A DNA stretch of 64,000 nt from Kitasatospora acidiphila (GTDB lineage: Bacteria; Actinomycetota; Actinomycetes; Streptomycetales; Streptomycetaceae). A program made the position numbers and the translations under genes. The stretch lies in NCBI RefSeq assembly GCF_006636205.1, contig NZ_VIGB01000003.1:4950501-5014500 (forward strand), in the 5' to 3' direction. Shown one piece after another: positions 1 through 9,447 of this stretch; the stretch's first letter is position 1; the number at the start of each line of letters is the position of its first letter. A model generated the notes under the pieces. It was not told the origin of the DNA. It saw only the letters and a list, made by a program, of their open reading frames with translations, and searched no databases.

Positions 1-324
1 GTCGTGGTCGGCGCCGCCGACCAGGAAGACGAACTGCGCGTAGGCGCTCTTGAGTACGGTCCGACGGTTGATCAGGCCGCCCTGGTAGAACGGTCGGCTG
101 AAGGCCAGGGCGCTCGACTTCGCGATGATTGTCTTGTCGAGGTCGAAAAATGCCGCGGTGCGGGCCGGTCGGGCACCGTCGGCACGGTCGGCCGGGGCGG
201 CCGCGATGGTCGGCGCCGGCGAGGGTGGGACGGTGGTGCGGGCGCTTGTGGCGGCATTCGGTGCGGCGTCCGGTCCGGAGTTCTCGGCACCATGGGCGAT
301 GTCGGCGTTCTCGGTGGTGTCCAC
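1..324 (-). CDS. HAD-superfamily (subfamily IB) hydrolase, 3' part cut by window edge
   Basis: Reading the minus strand from a GTG at 324 gives an Ala/Pro-rich lead of about 55 residues, then AAFFDLDKTIIAKSSALAF and FYQGGLINRR. The FDLDKT core is the catalytic motif I (DxDxT) of HAD-IB phosphatases of the SerB type, and the following segment fits the Streptomyces family often called morphological differentiation-associated HAD protein. The rest lies beyond base 1. The GTG is the only in-frame start after a stop near 424, and no clear ribosome site is visible. The gene diverges from ssd, as it does in other Streptomyces. Substrate unknown. Confidence 0.75.
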   Translation of the reverse strand, partial: MDTTENADIAHGAENSGPDAAPNAATSARTTVPPSPAPTIAAAPADRADGARPARTAAFFDLDKTIIAKSSALAFSRPFYQGGLINRRTVLKSAYAQFVFLVGGADHD

Positions 325-888
325 AGGAACCGAGGATAGATGGCGGTTCCGATCAGACCGCCATTCGGTGGACTCGGGGGCCTGCTGGTTTGTGTTTCTG
401 GCCGCTCGGGTACACCATGGAAGTCACGGATCGTTCGCGACCGTGCTAACCCGGTCCGGCTCCTCCCCCCCGAGTCGGGCCGTGGATAGACGACCCCCGC
501 TCTCCCCCCCGGCGGGGGTCGTCGCATGTCCGGGGCCATTTTCCGAGCTCGACCCTGTGGCCTCGGGGGCGTTCGGGGGTGCTGGGGGAGGCGTTCGCAG
601 CGGGGTCGGCGGGGGAGCCAGAACCCTTGATTCGCTACTCTGAGTAATCATCTTGATGGCACTCCGACAAGCCTCGAGAGTGCCGTCAATTGTGCTGATG
701 GCATGTGCCCGGAAGGGTGAAGCGACGCCATCCGGGTGAGTCCGGATATCCACATCCCCGGGGTTATCCACAGGGATTCGGCACCCCGCTGACGGAATCC
801 GATCCACGCGGCACGGTGACAGCAGTCCGCCGCAGCGATGCGCTGCTGGCGGGATGTCAAATCACCAATCCGCCTCGGGGAGAACGCC
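325..888. other. Divergent intergenic region with hairpin and DnaA-box-like sites
   Basis: No gene is supported in this 560-bp gap between the HAD gene and ssd. It holds an inverted repeat at 489-500/512-523 (CGACCCCCGC facing GCGGGGGTCG), which could be a terminator or an operator, and a perfect TTATCCACA at 764-772 with a near copy (ATATCCACA) about 20 bases upstream. ORFs crossing this gap are extensions or shadows. Confidence 0.5.
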
Positions 889-2001
889 GTGTCGACGTCG
901 ATCGTCCACTCCAGCGAATCCGTTTCCGGCCGGCCGGTCCGCCCGTCCCCGCTGGTACTCACCAGGGACGAGGAGCTGACCGAGCACCTGCTACGGCTCT
1001 GTGCCGCCGTCGGCACCGAACCTCGCGTCTGCGCCGGAGTGCCGCCGCCGCAGCTCTGGGAGTCCGCGCCGCTGGTGCTGGTCGGCGACGACCAGGCCGA
1101 GCAGTGCGCGGGCCTGCCCCGGAGGCCGGGCGTGCTGCTGTGCGGCCTCGACCTCGACGACTGCGACATCTGGGTGCGCGGCGTGTACCTCGGCGCCGAG
1201 CAGGTGCTCTTCCTGCCCGACTCGCAGGCCTGGCTGCTGGACCGGATCACGGACGCGCTGGAGGGCGTGGTCACCCCGGCGCTGACGGTCGCCGTCCTCG
1301 GCGGATGCGGCGGTGCGGGCGCCTCGACTCTCGCCTGCGCCCTGGCCGTCACCGCAGCCAGAGCCGGCCATCGCACCGCGCTCATCGACGGCGACCCGCT
1401 CGGTGGCGGGTTGGACGTGCTGCTCGGCGCCGAGACCGCCGACGGGCTGCGCTGGCCCGATCTCGCCGCCGTGCGCGGCCGCCTCAACGGGGCGGAGCTG
1501 ACGCGCTCGCTGCCCCGGCCACACGGGCTTCACCTGCTCTCCTGGGACCGCGGCGAGACCACGGCGATCCCGCCCGAGGCGATGCGCGGCGTTCTGGCTG
1601 CCGCCCGGCGGCGCGGTGGCCTGGTGGTCGTCGACCTGCCACGCCGACCGGATCCGGCCGCCGCCCAAGCGCTCGAGCAGGCCGACACCGGCCTGCTGGT
1701 GCTGCCCGCCGAACTGCGCGCGATGGCCGCGGCCCGCCGGACCGCGGCGGCCGCCGGGATGCGCCTGTCCGATCTACGGGCGGTCGTCCGGCGATCCGGA
1801 CGGGTCCGGCTGGGCGGCACCGAGATCGCTCAAGGGCTGGGCCTGCGGCTGGCCGGCGAGATCCCCGACGAGACCGGCCTCGCGGCCGACATGGAACACG
1901 GCCGCCCGCCCGGAGCGCGCGGCCACGGCCCGCTCGCCCGCTTCTGTGCCGCCTACCTGGGCCAAGTCCTGCCACCAAGCGAAGGAGGAACCCCATCATG
2001 A
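889..2001 (+). CDS. ssd: Septum site-determining protein Ssd (CpaE/MinD-like)
   Basis: This is a ParA/MinD superfamily ATPase of the CpaE-like branch that precedes tad genes in actinobacteria; homologues influence septum placement. It has an atypical N-terminal receiver-like part and, near residues 136-150, a glycine-rich deviant Walker A (GGCGGAGASTLA), followed by LIDGDPLGGGLD. The GTG at 889 is preferred over the in-frame ATG at 838 because a GGGGAG sits just upstream. The stop overlaps the start of the next gene (ATGA at 1998-2001), indicating translational coupling to tadA. It probably positions or regulates the Tad machinery at the membrane. Confidence 0.85.
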   Translation: MSTSIVHSSESVSGRPVRPSPLVLTRDEELTEHLLRLCAAVGTEPRVCAGVPPPQLWESAPLVLVGDDQAEQCAGLPRRPGVLLCGLDLDDCDIWVRGVYLGAEQVLFLPDSQAWLLDRITDALEGVVTPALTVAVLGGCGGAGASTLACALAVTAARAGHRTALIDGDPLGGGLDVLLGAETADGLRWPDLAAVRGRLNGAELTRSLPRPHGLHLLSWDRGETTAIPPEAMRGVLAAARRRGGLVVVDLPRRPDPAAAQALEQADTGLLVLPAELRAMAAARRTAAAAGMRLSDLRAVVRRSGRVRLGGTEIAQGLGLRLAGEIPDETGLAADMEHGRPPGARGHGPLARFCAAYLGQVLPPSEGGTPS

Positions 2002-3341
2002 ACGCCGCTGCCCCGCCCCCGGGTCGCCCGCTCCAGCACCACGGCCGGGTGACCAGGCCTGACCACGTGCCCGGCCGAGCCGCGCTGACGGCACTGCGCC
2101 GCCGCGCGGGCGCCGGCCCTTCCGCCGGCCCGTCCGCCGGCCCTGGTGCCGTACCGGAGCGAGCCACCGCCCTGCTCGACGCGGTCCGGCTGCGCCTGGC
2201 CGAGGCCGGGGCGCCGCCGACCGCCTCGGAGGTCGCGGCTGCGGTCCGGGCGGCCCGCCCGTCGCTGGATGGCGACTCGGTGCTGGACGCGGTCCGCGCG
2301 GTCCGTTCGGAACTGGTCGGCGCCGGTCCGCTCGACGAGCTGCTCAGCGCCCCGGGCGTGACGGACGTCCTGGTCAACGGGCCCGATGAGATCTGGGTCG
2401 ACCGCGGCGACGGGCTGCGTCGGGAGACCTCGGTCCGCTTCCCGAGTGCCGAAGCGGTGCGGCACCTCGCGCACCGACTGGCCACCGTGGCAGGTCGTCG
2501 ATTGGACGACGCCCGGCCGTGGGTCGACGGCCGACTGCCCGACGGCACCCGGCTGCACGCGGTGCTGCCGCCCATCGCGACCGGCTGCACCCACATCTCA
2601 CTGCGGATCTGTCGCCCGCGGCCCTTCACCCTGGGCGAGTTGGTGGCGTCCCGGGCCATCCCGCAGACCGGCGCCGACCTGCTGCGCGGCATCGTGCGGG
2701 CCCGGCTCTCCTACCTGGTGTCCGGCGGGACCGGCTCGGGGAAGACCACCCTGCTCGCGGCGATGCTGGGGATGGCCGGGCACGGCGAGCGGATCGTCAT
2801 CGCCGAGGACTCCGCGGAGCTCCTGCCGGATCACCCGCATGTGGTTCGGCTGCAGGGTCGGCCGCCCAACCAGGAGGGTCTCGGCGAGCTGACCATGCGG
2901 GACCTGGTCCGGCAGGCACTGCGCATGCGGCCCGACCGGCTGGTGGTGGGCGAGGTGCGGGGCCCCGAGGTGCTCGATCTGCTGAGCGCGCTCAACACCG
3001 GGCACGAGGGCGGCTGTGGCACGGTGCACGCCAACGCGGCGGCCGACGTCCCGGCCCGGCTCGAAGCCCTCGGGTCGATGGCGGGGCTGCGGCGACTCGC
3101 CCTGCACAGCCAGCTGCTGGCCGGGCTCGACCTGGTGATCCATCTGACTCGCGACCACCGCAGCGGTCGGCGCCGGGTGGCCGAGCTGCACACCCTGGAC
3201 CGCAACGCGTCCGGCTTGGCAGTCACCGCACTCGCCGTGATCTTCAGGTCGGACGGCCTGGTCAGCTGCGGGCCCGGCTGGGACCGCCTGGTGCGGCTCT
3301 GTGCCGCCCGCGGCGTGATGACCCGTTGGGGGAACCGATGA
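1998..3341 (+). CDS. tadA: TadA/CpaF family secretion ATPase
   Basis: Hexameric type II/IV secretion ATPase that powers assembly of Flp-type pili or secretion through the Tad system. About 447 residues, with a variable Ala/Gly/Pro-rich N-terminus, an N-terminal domain containing DELLSAPGVTDVLVNGP, Walker A SGGTGSGKTT near residues 242-251, and Walker B around LVVGEVRG near residue 317, then a His-containing segment (GTVHANAA). The start ATG overlaps the ssd stop and the stop overlaps tadB (ATGA), so the cluster is one operon. It is cytoplasmic and expected to dock on TadB/TadC. Confidence 0.92.
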   Translation: MNAAAPPPGRPLQHHGRVTRPDHVPGRAALTALRRRAGAGPSAGPSAGPGAVPERATALLDAVRLRLAEAGAPPTASEVAAAVRAARPSLDGDSVLDAVRAVRSELVGAGPLDELLSAPGVTDVLVNGPDEIWVDRGDGLRRETSVRFPSAEAVRHLAHRLATVAGRRLDDARPWVDGRLPDGTRLHAVLPPIATGCTHISLRICRPRPFTLGELVASRAIPQTGADLLRGIVRARLSYLVSGGTGSGKTTLLAAMLGMAGHGERIVIAEDSAELLPDHPHVVRLQGRPPNQEGLGELTMRDLVRQALRMRPDRLVVGEVRGPEVLDLLSALNTGHEGGCGTVHANAAADVPARLEALGSMAGLRRLALHSQLLAGLDLVIHLTRDHRSGRRRVAELHTLDRNASGLAVTALAVIFRSDGLVSCGPGWDRLVRLCAARGVMTRWGNR

Positions 3342-4498
3342 ACGGGCGTCTGCTGCCGCTGCTGTCGATCGGCCTGCTGGTGGCAGCCGCCGCCCTCGGG
3401 CGGGCCCGGCTCGACCGGCGTGCCCGGCGGTTGCGGCGAACCGCGGCGGTGCTGGCGCAGCCCGCAGCCGAGCTGCCGGCGGCGCGATGGGCCGGGCGCC
3501 TGCCGGGCCGTCTGGCCGGTCTGTTCGGACGGCGGCCCCAGGGCGAGCCGTGGCCGTTGCCGCGAGGGCTGGCGCCGGAGCTCGTCCTGCTGCCGTGCGG
3601 AGCGCTTGCCGGTTGGCAGTTGGACTCGGTGGTGCCGTTGGTCGGAGCGGCGCTGCTGGTCCTCCCTTGCCGCAGGTGGCGGTTGCGGCACCAGGCTGAC
3701 CGGTTGGCACGGGAGCGAACCGCGGCGGTGATCGAGCTGTGTGCGGCGGTGGCCGCCGAACTCCGCAGCGGGGCGACGCCCGAGCAGGCGCTCGATGCCG
3801 TGGCCGCACAGTCCGGCGAGGTGCTGCGCCGGCTCGGCCCGGAGGCGGCGGCCCGGCTGGCGGCGGCTCGCTACGGGGCCGATGTGCCTGCTGCGCTGCG
3901 CTGGCTCGCCACCCTGCCCGGCGCTGGCGGCGCCAACGCGATCGCGGCGTGCTGGCAGGTGACCGCGGACAGCGGGAGCGGTCTGGCGGTCGCCCTGGAC
4001 CGGGTGGCCGAGGCGCTTCGGGCGGACCGGGCGCTCCGCGAGGAGATCAGCAGCGAGTTGGCGGGGCCGCGCACCACGGCCATCGTGCTCGCGGCGCTGC
4101 CCGCCTTCGGATTGGCCCTGGGGACGGCGCTGGGGGCCGGACCGTTGCGGATCCTGCTGCGCACTCCGCTCGGCGTGGGATGCCTGGTGGTCGGGGTGCT
4201 GCTGGAGACCGCTGGCCTGATGTGGACCGGGCGGATCGTTCGCCAGGCGATGGCCGATCTCGGGGTTCAGGCCGGCGGCACCACAGGCTCTGCCGACCGT
4301 CCCGAGCCGGACCGCCGGCCTGAGCCTCCCCAACCCGCCCAGCCGGGCCGCCGCTTGGTGCTGCGAGGCGGCCAGTGGCGATCGCGCCGACCCGGCGGCC
4401 CCAGCCGCGCCATGGAGCGCTGTGGGGCCGGTATCGGGACAGGACCGGGAGGGCAGCCGGTTGCCAGGGGCATCGGCGGCAGGGCGGAGGCGGTGTGA
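3338..4498 (+). CDS. tadB: TadB-like type II secretion inner-membrane protein
   Basis: Platform protein of the Tad apparatus with a T2SSF domain. It starts MNGRLLPLLSIGLLVAAAAL (first membrane segment), has hydrophobic segments around residues 75-110, and carries the T2SSF core with cytoplasmic helices (AAVAAELRSGATPEQALDA), then two more membrane segments near residues 245-300. The tail is Pro/Arg-rich and low in complexity. The ATG at 3338 overlaps the tadA stop by four bases, and the stop overlaps the next start in the same way. The tail makes it somewhat longer than typical TadB. Confidence 0.85.
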   Translation: MNGRLLPLLSIGLLVAAAALGRARLDRRARRLRRTAAVLAQPAAELPAARWAGRLPGRLAGLFGRRPQGEPWPLPRGLAPELVLLPCGALAGWQLDSVVPLVGAALLVLPCRRWRLRHQADRLARERTAAVIELCAAVAAELRSGATPEQALDAVAAQSGEVLRRLGPEAAARLAAARYGADVPAALRWLATLPGAGGANAIAACWQVTADSGSGLAVALDRVAEALRADRALREEISSELAGPRTTAIVLAALPAFGLALGTALGAGPLRILLRTPLGVGCLVVGVLLETAGLMWTGRIVRQAMADLGVQAGGTTGSADRPEPDRRPEPPQPAQPGRRLVLRGGQWRSRRPGGPSRAMERCGAGIGTGPGGQPVARGIGGRAEAV

Positions 4499-5346
4499 TG
4501 AGCGCTTATCTCGGCCCACACTCGGGGGCCGCCACCGCGCCTCCCATGTGGCTGGTGGGGTTGACGGTCGGGGTGACGCTCGCCGAGCTGATCGTGGCTA
4601 CGGCAGTGGTGATCCGGCGTTGGCTCGGGCGCCGGGCCGCTCGCCGCCGGGCAGTTCGGGTGGGGGTGCCGGTGGCCTCTGCCCGCCATGGCCGGGTGAG
4701 CAAGTGCTTGATCGCTTGGCGAACCGGCAAGCGGCTCGACCCGGTGGTCGCGGTCTCCATGTTCGCCGGCGCGGTGGTGGCCTGGATCGTTCCGGGGCTG
4801 CTGGGCCTGCCCGCCGGGGTGGCGACTGCGGTGCTGCTGCGCCGCCGGCTGCCGTCACCGAGCCCCACCCTCGCCCAGCGGCAGGCTCGGGAGGACGGCC
4901 TGCTGCTGGCACAACTGCCACTGACCGCCGATCTGTTGGCGGCCTGCCTGGGTTCGACCGCATCACCGGCGCAGGCAGCGGAGGCGGTGGCGCGAACCGT
5001 CGGCGAGCCGATGGAGAGCCGGCTGTCCGCCGTGGCCGCGGAGCTGGCGCTTGGAGCTCCGCCGATGGCCTGCTGGGAGCGGTTCGGCCAGGACAGTGCG
5101 CCGCTGGGGTCATTGGCTCGCTGCCTGATCAGGACCACGCTCAGCGGATCGCCACCAGCCCTGCCGCTCCAGGGACTTGCCACCTCGCAACGCGCCGCTG
5201 CCCAGCGGGCCGCGCATGCCCGGGTCAAACGGGCGGGAGTGCTGGCCACCGTGCCGTTGGGCCTCTGCTTCCTTCCGGCTTTCGTCCTGATCGGCATCGT
5301 CCCGGTGATGGTGGGCCTGGTGTCCTCCATCGCCTTGCAGATCTGA
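4498..5346 (+). CDS. tadC: TadC-like type II secretion F family protein
   Basis: Second platform protein of the Tad system. About 282 residues, with an N-terminal membrane segment, a paired hydrophobic region near residues 80-115, a T2SSF helical domain (LLAQLPLTADLLAACLGS) and a C-terminal membrane hairpin. The ATG at 4498 lies in the ATGA overlap with tadB. TadB and TadC are thought to form the membrane platform that TadA drives. A 54-bp gap then separates it from the pilin-like gene. Confidence 0.85.
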   Translation: MSAYLGPHSGAATAPPMWLVGLTVGVTLAELIVATAVVIRRWLGRRAARRRAVRVGVPVASARHGRVSKCLIAWRTGKRLDPVVAVSMFAGAVVAWIVPGLLGLPAGVATAVLLRRRLPSPSPTLAQRQAREDGLLLAQLPLTADLLAACLGSTASPAQAAEAVARTVGEPMESRLSAVAAELALGAPPMACWERFGQDSAPLGSLARCLIRTTLSGSPPALPLQGLATSQRAAAQRAAHARVKRAGVLATVPLGLCFLPAFVLIGIVPVMVGLVSSIALQI

Positions 5347-5400
5347 CGAGACATCACATCGGCAAATCAGAAATCCAGTTCACGGATCGGAGTGCCTTTC

Positions 5401-5790
5401 ATGAGCCGTACAACCGATGAGTCGGTGCCGGTGGCGACCTTCTCCCCGCTGCCGTCCCATGACCGCTCGGCCGCGCTGCCGAGGTGCCGGGCCGCGCTGC
5501 CGGCCCAGCGGGCCTCCTCGTCGCCCGGGCGATCCGCAGCCCCGCCCGGTCCGCGGTCGCACCCGTTCGCTCGTGTCAGGGACTCGGTGGGACAGGGGCT
5601 GCGCCGGATCGGTGGGCGCTCCCGCGACCGCTGGGCCGCGTTGCCGGATGCCGGCATGTCGACGGCCGAGTACGCCATCGGCACCGTCACCGCGTGTGCG
5701 TTCGCCGGGGTGCTCTACAAGGTGATCACCGGTGGTGCGGTGAGTGACGCGCTGACCGAGTTGGTGAATCGAGCCCTTCATGCGCTCTGA
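5401..5790 (+). CDS. DUF4244 small pilin-like protein
   Basis: The conserved C-terminal core, DAGMSTAEYAIGTVTACAF, has the Flp-pilin-like pattern of a small residue, then a Glu five positions into a hydrophobic helix. The single membrane helix ends near the C-terminus. The N-terminal 80 residues are Arg/Pro/Ser-rich and longer than in most homologues. Start chosen at ATG 5401, with GGAG about 9 bases upstream. By position it is the probable major pilin or pseudopilin exported by the Tad machinery. Cleavage by a prepilin peptidase is inferred; no such peptidase gene lies in the window. Confidence 0.8.
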   Translation: MSRTTDESVPVATFSPLPSHDRSAALPRCRAALPAQRASSSPGRSAAPPGPRSHPFARVRDSVGQGLRRIGGRSRDRWAALPDAGMSTAEYAIGTVTACAFAGVLYKVITGGAVSDALTELVNRALHAL

Positions 5791-6211
5791 CGGCGGTGGC
5801 CCCGGCCTGCTCCGACGCCGGCTCGGGGCCGCGGGTCGCGTCTGCGACGGCGGCTACGTCACGGCGGAGACGGCCGTGCTGCTGCCGGCGCTGATCGCGC
5901 TGATGCTGCTGCTGGTCTGGGGAGTACTGGTGGCCGCCGCCCAACTGCGGTGCATCGACGCGGCGAGGGTGGCGGCCCGGGCCGCGGCTCGGGGCGACGC
6001 GGACCCTGCGGACCAGGCCCGCAAGGTGGCCCCACCGGGAGCGGCGGTGGAGGTGGTCGAGTCCTCGGACACGGTCCGCGTGCTGGTGGAGGCCCAGTGC
6101 CCCGGGATCGGCCGACTGGCCTCAACGCTGAAGGTCTCGGCGGTGGCCGTAGCAGCCAGTGAGACGGCCAGCGAGGCGACGGTCAGCGAGACGACAACGG
6201 GAAGGGAGTGA
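5780..6211 (+). CDS. tadE: TadE family protein
   Basis: Pseudopilin-like TadE protein of 143 residues. The hallmark GYVTAETAVLLPALIALMLL near residue 30 has the conserved Glu at the start of a single hydrophobic helix. A short extracytoplasmic domain follows, containing CIDAARVAARAAARGD and one Cys pair. The gene overlaps the DUF4244 gene by 11 bases, so the two are co-translated. It is expected to be a minor pilin of the Tad system. Confidence 0.85.
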   Translation: MRSDGGGPGLLRRRLGAAGRVCDGGYVTAETAVLLPALIALMLLLVWGVLVAAAQLRCIDAARVAARAAARGDADPADQARKVAPPGAAVEVVESSDTVRVLVEAQCPGIGRLASTLKVSAVAVAASETASEATVSETTTGRE

Positions 6212-6218
6212 CTGCGCC

Positions 6219-6630
6219 ATGACCGGGTCTGACCTGGCGAGGGAGAACACGGCGGTTCCGGGGCGGAACGCGACCGGGGGTCGGCCAGCATCTGGCTCGT
6301 CGGGCTCGTTGTGGCGGGGCTGGCGGTCTGCGGGGTCGCCCTGTCCCTCGGTGCGGTGCTTGCCGCCCGCCACCGTGCCGAGTCGTCCGCCGACCTGGCC
6401 GCACTAGCCGCCGCCGGCCATCTGCTGGTGGATGCCGACGGTGGCTGCGCCCGGGCGGCGAGTCTGGCGACGGCGCAGCGGACCGCACTGGTCTCCTGCA
6501 CGGTGAACCGCGCGGACGACAGCGTCGAGGTCGAGGTCAGCGCACCCGTGGGCGGCATCCGCTTGCCCGTTGGGCCGGCCAGCGCACGGGCCCGAGCGGG
6601 TCCGGTCTGGTCGCTCGGTTGGACGGATGG
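6219..6630 (+). pseudogene. Broken TadE/G-like secretion gene (last tad gene)
   Basis: The core DRGSASIWLVGLVVAGLAV, followed by RHRAESSADLAALAAAGHLL, is the Rv3654c-type TadE-like protein found between tad genes and the helicase. The frame encoding it (from about 6233) has a TGA at 6230 just upstream and no ATG, GTG or TTG until a GTG at 6311, which would remove half the membrane helix. The only good ATG (6219) is in another frame. Downstream the frame does not stop until 8545, running antisense through the helicase gene, whereas homologues are about 120-150 residues long. At least one indel, or an assembly error, is implied. The end coordinate is approximate. Confidence 0.6.
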
Positions 6631-6814
6631 GGCGGGCCTGCCCGATCTGCCGACTCTCGAAGCGGCGGATCTGCGGCCTGCTGACCGGAACGGGCCACGC
6701 AGTCCCATCGGTCGGCTTCCCTCCGAGCCGGCCGTCAGCCCCCGCCCGGTCGCCGACCCCGTCCCGCTCGGCGACCCGCGCTCGGCGGACCAACCATGCG
6801 CCCGGGCGGTCCGG

Positions 6815-9379
6815 CTATCCGGCGGAACCGTTGCCGGCCTCCGTACCCCCTGGCTCGGCAGCCCCTCCCGCCCCCGGGCTCTCCCCTGCCTCCACGCTCC
6901 CACCCACCTCTGCGCCCGCTCCCGCCTTTGCGTCGGCTCCTGCTTCCGCTCCCGCCTCCGCGCCGCCCCCGGCCCGCTCCGCGCCCTCGGCATCGTCCGC
7001 CGGCGCACCGGCGAGCAGCGCGCTGAGCAGGCGGACCGCGCCGGCCTTGTCCAGCGGATCGTTCCCGTTGCCGCACTTGGGCGACTGCACGCAGGACGGG
7101 CAGCCTCGGTCGCACTCGCAGGCTCGGATGGCGTCCCGGGTCGCGGTCAGCCAGCGGGCAGCGTGGCGGAAGCCGTGCTCGGCGAAGCCGGCGCCGCCCG
7201 GATGGCCGTCGTAGACGAAGACCGTGGGCAGCTGGGTGTCCGGGTGCAGCGGAACCGAGACGCCGCCGATGTCCCACCGGTCGCAGGTGGCGAACAGTGG
7301 CAGCAGGCCGATCGAGGCGTGCTCGGCGGCGTGCGCGGCACCGGGCAGCTGGTCGAACGGGATCACCGCATCCAGCAGCTGGTCCTCGGTGACGGTCCAC
7401 CAGACCCCCCTGGTGCGCAGGGTCCTGGGCGGCAGGTCGAGCTTGGTCTCGCCGAGCACCTCACCGGTGGCGATGCGCTTGCGCAGGTAGCCCACTACCT
7501 GGTTGACCACCTCGACCGAGCCGAAGTTCAGGGTGCCCTCGCCCCACGCCACGGTCTGCTCGGTGGACATGACGGAGATGGAGGTGATGTCCCGGGCGGC
7601 GGTGGTGTAGGAGGGGTTGGCGGCGGAGACCAGGGCGACCGAGTGCTCCAGGTCCAGCTCGCGCACCAGGTAGCTGCGGCCCTGGTGGAGGTGGACGGCG
7701 CCGGTGTGCACGGTGGTGTGCGCGGCAGCGGCGTCCACGGTGCCCAGCAGCCGCCCGGTGGACTCCTCGACGATCTGCACCGGTGCCCCGCCGGTGCCCC
7801 GCAGGTCGACGGCATCGGCCGCGCGTTCCCGTCTGGTCCAGTACCAGGCGCCGTCCGCCCGGCGACGCAGCAGCCCCCGCCGTTCCAGTACCGGCAGCAG
7901 CGCGGCGGCGGTCGGGCCGAACAGTTCGACGTCCGCCTCGGTGAGGGGCAGTTCGGCGGCGGCCGCGCACAGGTGGGGTGCCAGGACGTGCGGGTTGTCC
8001 GGGTCCAGCACGGTGGCCTCGACCGGCCGGGCGAACAGGGCTTCGGGGTGGTGGACCAGGTAGGTGTCCAGCGGGTCGTCACGGGCGATCAGGACGGCCA
8101 GCGCGCCCTGGGCCTCGCGGCCGGCCCGCCCGGCCTGCTGCCAGAGCGAGGCCCGGGTGCCCGGGTAGCCGGCCAGCAGGACGGCGTCCAGGCCGGACAC
8201 GTCGATGCCGAGTTCCAGGGCGGAGGTGGAGGCCAGGCCGAGCAGTCGCCCCGAGTACAGATCGCGCTCCAGCGCCCGGCGCTCCTCGGGCAGGTAGCCG
8301 CCGCGGTAGGCGGCCACCCGGTTGGCCAACTGCGGCTCCAGATTGTCCTGGGCCTGCAGCGCGACCAACTCCGCGGCGCGGCGGGAGCGGACGAACGCCA
8401 CCGTGCGGGTGCCGGCCGTCACCAGGTCGGTGAGCAGGTAGGCGGCCTCGGCGGTGGCGGTCCGCCGCACCGGCGCGCCCTGCTCGCCGACGTGCTCGGT
8501 CAGCGGGGGCTCCCAGAGGGCGAAGACCATCTGGCCGCGCGGTGAGGCGTCCTCGGTCACCGCGTGGGCGGTTAGGCCGGTGAGGCATTCGGCGGTCGCC
8601 GCCGGGTCGGCCGTGGTCGCGGAGGCCAGCAGGAACGCCGGGTCGGCGCCGTAGCGCCGGCAGACCCGGCGCAGTCGGCGCAGTACCTGGGCGACATGGG
8701 AGCCGAAGACGCCGCGGTAGCTGTGGCACTCGTCCACCACCACATAGCGCAGCGTCTTGAGGAAGGAGGACCAGCGCGGGTGGGCGGGCAGGATGCCCCG
8801 GTGCAGCATGTCCGGGTTGGTCAGCACGTAGGAGGCGTACTGGCGGACCCACTCGCGCTCCTGCGGCGGGGTGTCGCCGTCGTACAGCGCGGCGCGCACC
8901 CGCTCGGGAGCCAACTCGGTGGCCCGGCGGCGCTGGTCGGCGGCGAGCGCCTTGGTCGGGGCCAGGTAGAGCGCGGTCGAGCCGCGGCCGTTGGGTGCCT
9001 CGGTACCGGTCAGCAGTTCGCTGAGCACGGGCGCCAGATATCCGAGTGACTTGCCTGAGGCGGTTCCTGTGGCGATCACCACAGTTTGGCCTGCTTTGGC
9101 CAAATTCATCGCTTCGACCTGGTGGGTCCAGGGCCGGCGGATGCCGAGGTCCAGCGCGGCGGCACGAATCTCGGGACGGATCGATTCGGGCCAAGGGGCG
9201 TGGCGTCCCTGGCGCGCGGGGAGATGCTCCGTATGGGTGAGTCGGTCCGAGCGGCCCCGGCTGGCGACCAGGAGGTCGAGCTGGGCCTCGGGCGGGCGGT
9301 GGCTGGGCGGCATGGAGACCCAGTGTGTCACCGGAGTGACGGAGAATCGCCGCAAGCCATCGTGCGGGCATGGTGCCAA
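6815..9379 (-). CDS. DEAD/DEAH-box helicase with C-terminal DUF1998 zinc-cysteine domain
   Basis: Large SF2 helicase. It has motif I ATGTASGKSLGYLAPVL, motif II DECHSY, motif III SATTADP, and the second RecA domain ending QQAGRAGREAQGALA. The C-terminal domain carries the Cys cluster CECDRGCPSCVQSPKCG, a DUF1998-type metal site of the Hrq1/YprA (MrfA) family, linked to DNA repair in Bacillus. The last 60 residues are low-complexity Gly/Ala/Glu. The TTG at 9379 is kept because the segment after it (SVTPVTH) looks conserved in homologues as I remember them; an ATG at 9313 is the alternative. It converges on the tad operon and diverges from bldG. Confidence 0.88.
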   Translation of the reverse strand: MAPCPHDGLRRFSVTPVTHWVSMPPSHRPPEAQLDLLVASRGRSDRLTHTEHLPARQGRHAPWPESIRPEIRAAALDLGIRRPWTHQVEAMNLAKAGQTVVIATGTASGKSLGYLAPVLSELLTGTEAPNGRGSTALYLAPTKALAADQRRRATELAPERVRAALYDGDTPPQEREWVRQYASYVLTNPDMLHRGILPAHPRWSSFLKTLRYVVVDECHSYRGVFGSHVAQVLRRLRRVCRRYGADPAFLLASATTADPAATAECLTGLTAHAVTEDASPRGQMVFALWEPPLTEHVGEQGAPVRRTATAEAAYLLTDLVTAGTRTVAFVRSRRAAELVALQAQDNLEPQLANRVAAYRGGYLPEERRALERDLYSGRLLGLASTSALELGIDVSGLDAVLLAGYPGTRASLWQQAGRAGREAQGALAVLIARDDPLDTYLVHHPEALFARPVEATVLDPDNPHVLAPHLCAAAAELPLTEADVELFGPTAAALLPVLERRGLLRRRADGAWYWTRRERAADAVDLRGTGGAPVQIVEESTGRLLGTVDAAAAHTTVHTGAVHLHQGRSYLVRELDLEHSVALVSAANPSYTTAARDITSISVMSTEQTVAWGEGTLNFGSVEVVNQVVGYLRKRIATGEVLGETKLDLPPRTLRTRGVWWTVTEDQLLDAVIPFDQLPGAAHAAEHASIGLLPLFATCDRWDIGGVSVPLHPDTQLPTVFVYDGHPGGAGFAEHGFRHAARWLTATRDAIRACECDRGCPSCVQSPKCGNGNDPLDKAGAVRLLSALLAGAPADDAEGAERAGGGAEAGAEAGADAKAGAGAEVGGSVEAGESPGAGGAAEPGGTEAGNGSAG

Positions 9380-9447
9380 GTGGTTGAATGAGGCGGTGGC
9401 GGCCAGTTGGCCGGACCGGCAGCATCTGGGCCGGTTGCTCGACCATG

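Noticed and set aside
705..1997. N-terminal extension of tadA
   Set aside because: The upstream part of that frame is Arg-rich shadow of ssd; the real start is the ATG overlapping the ssd stop.
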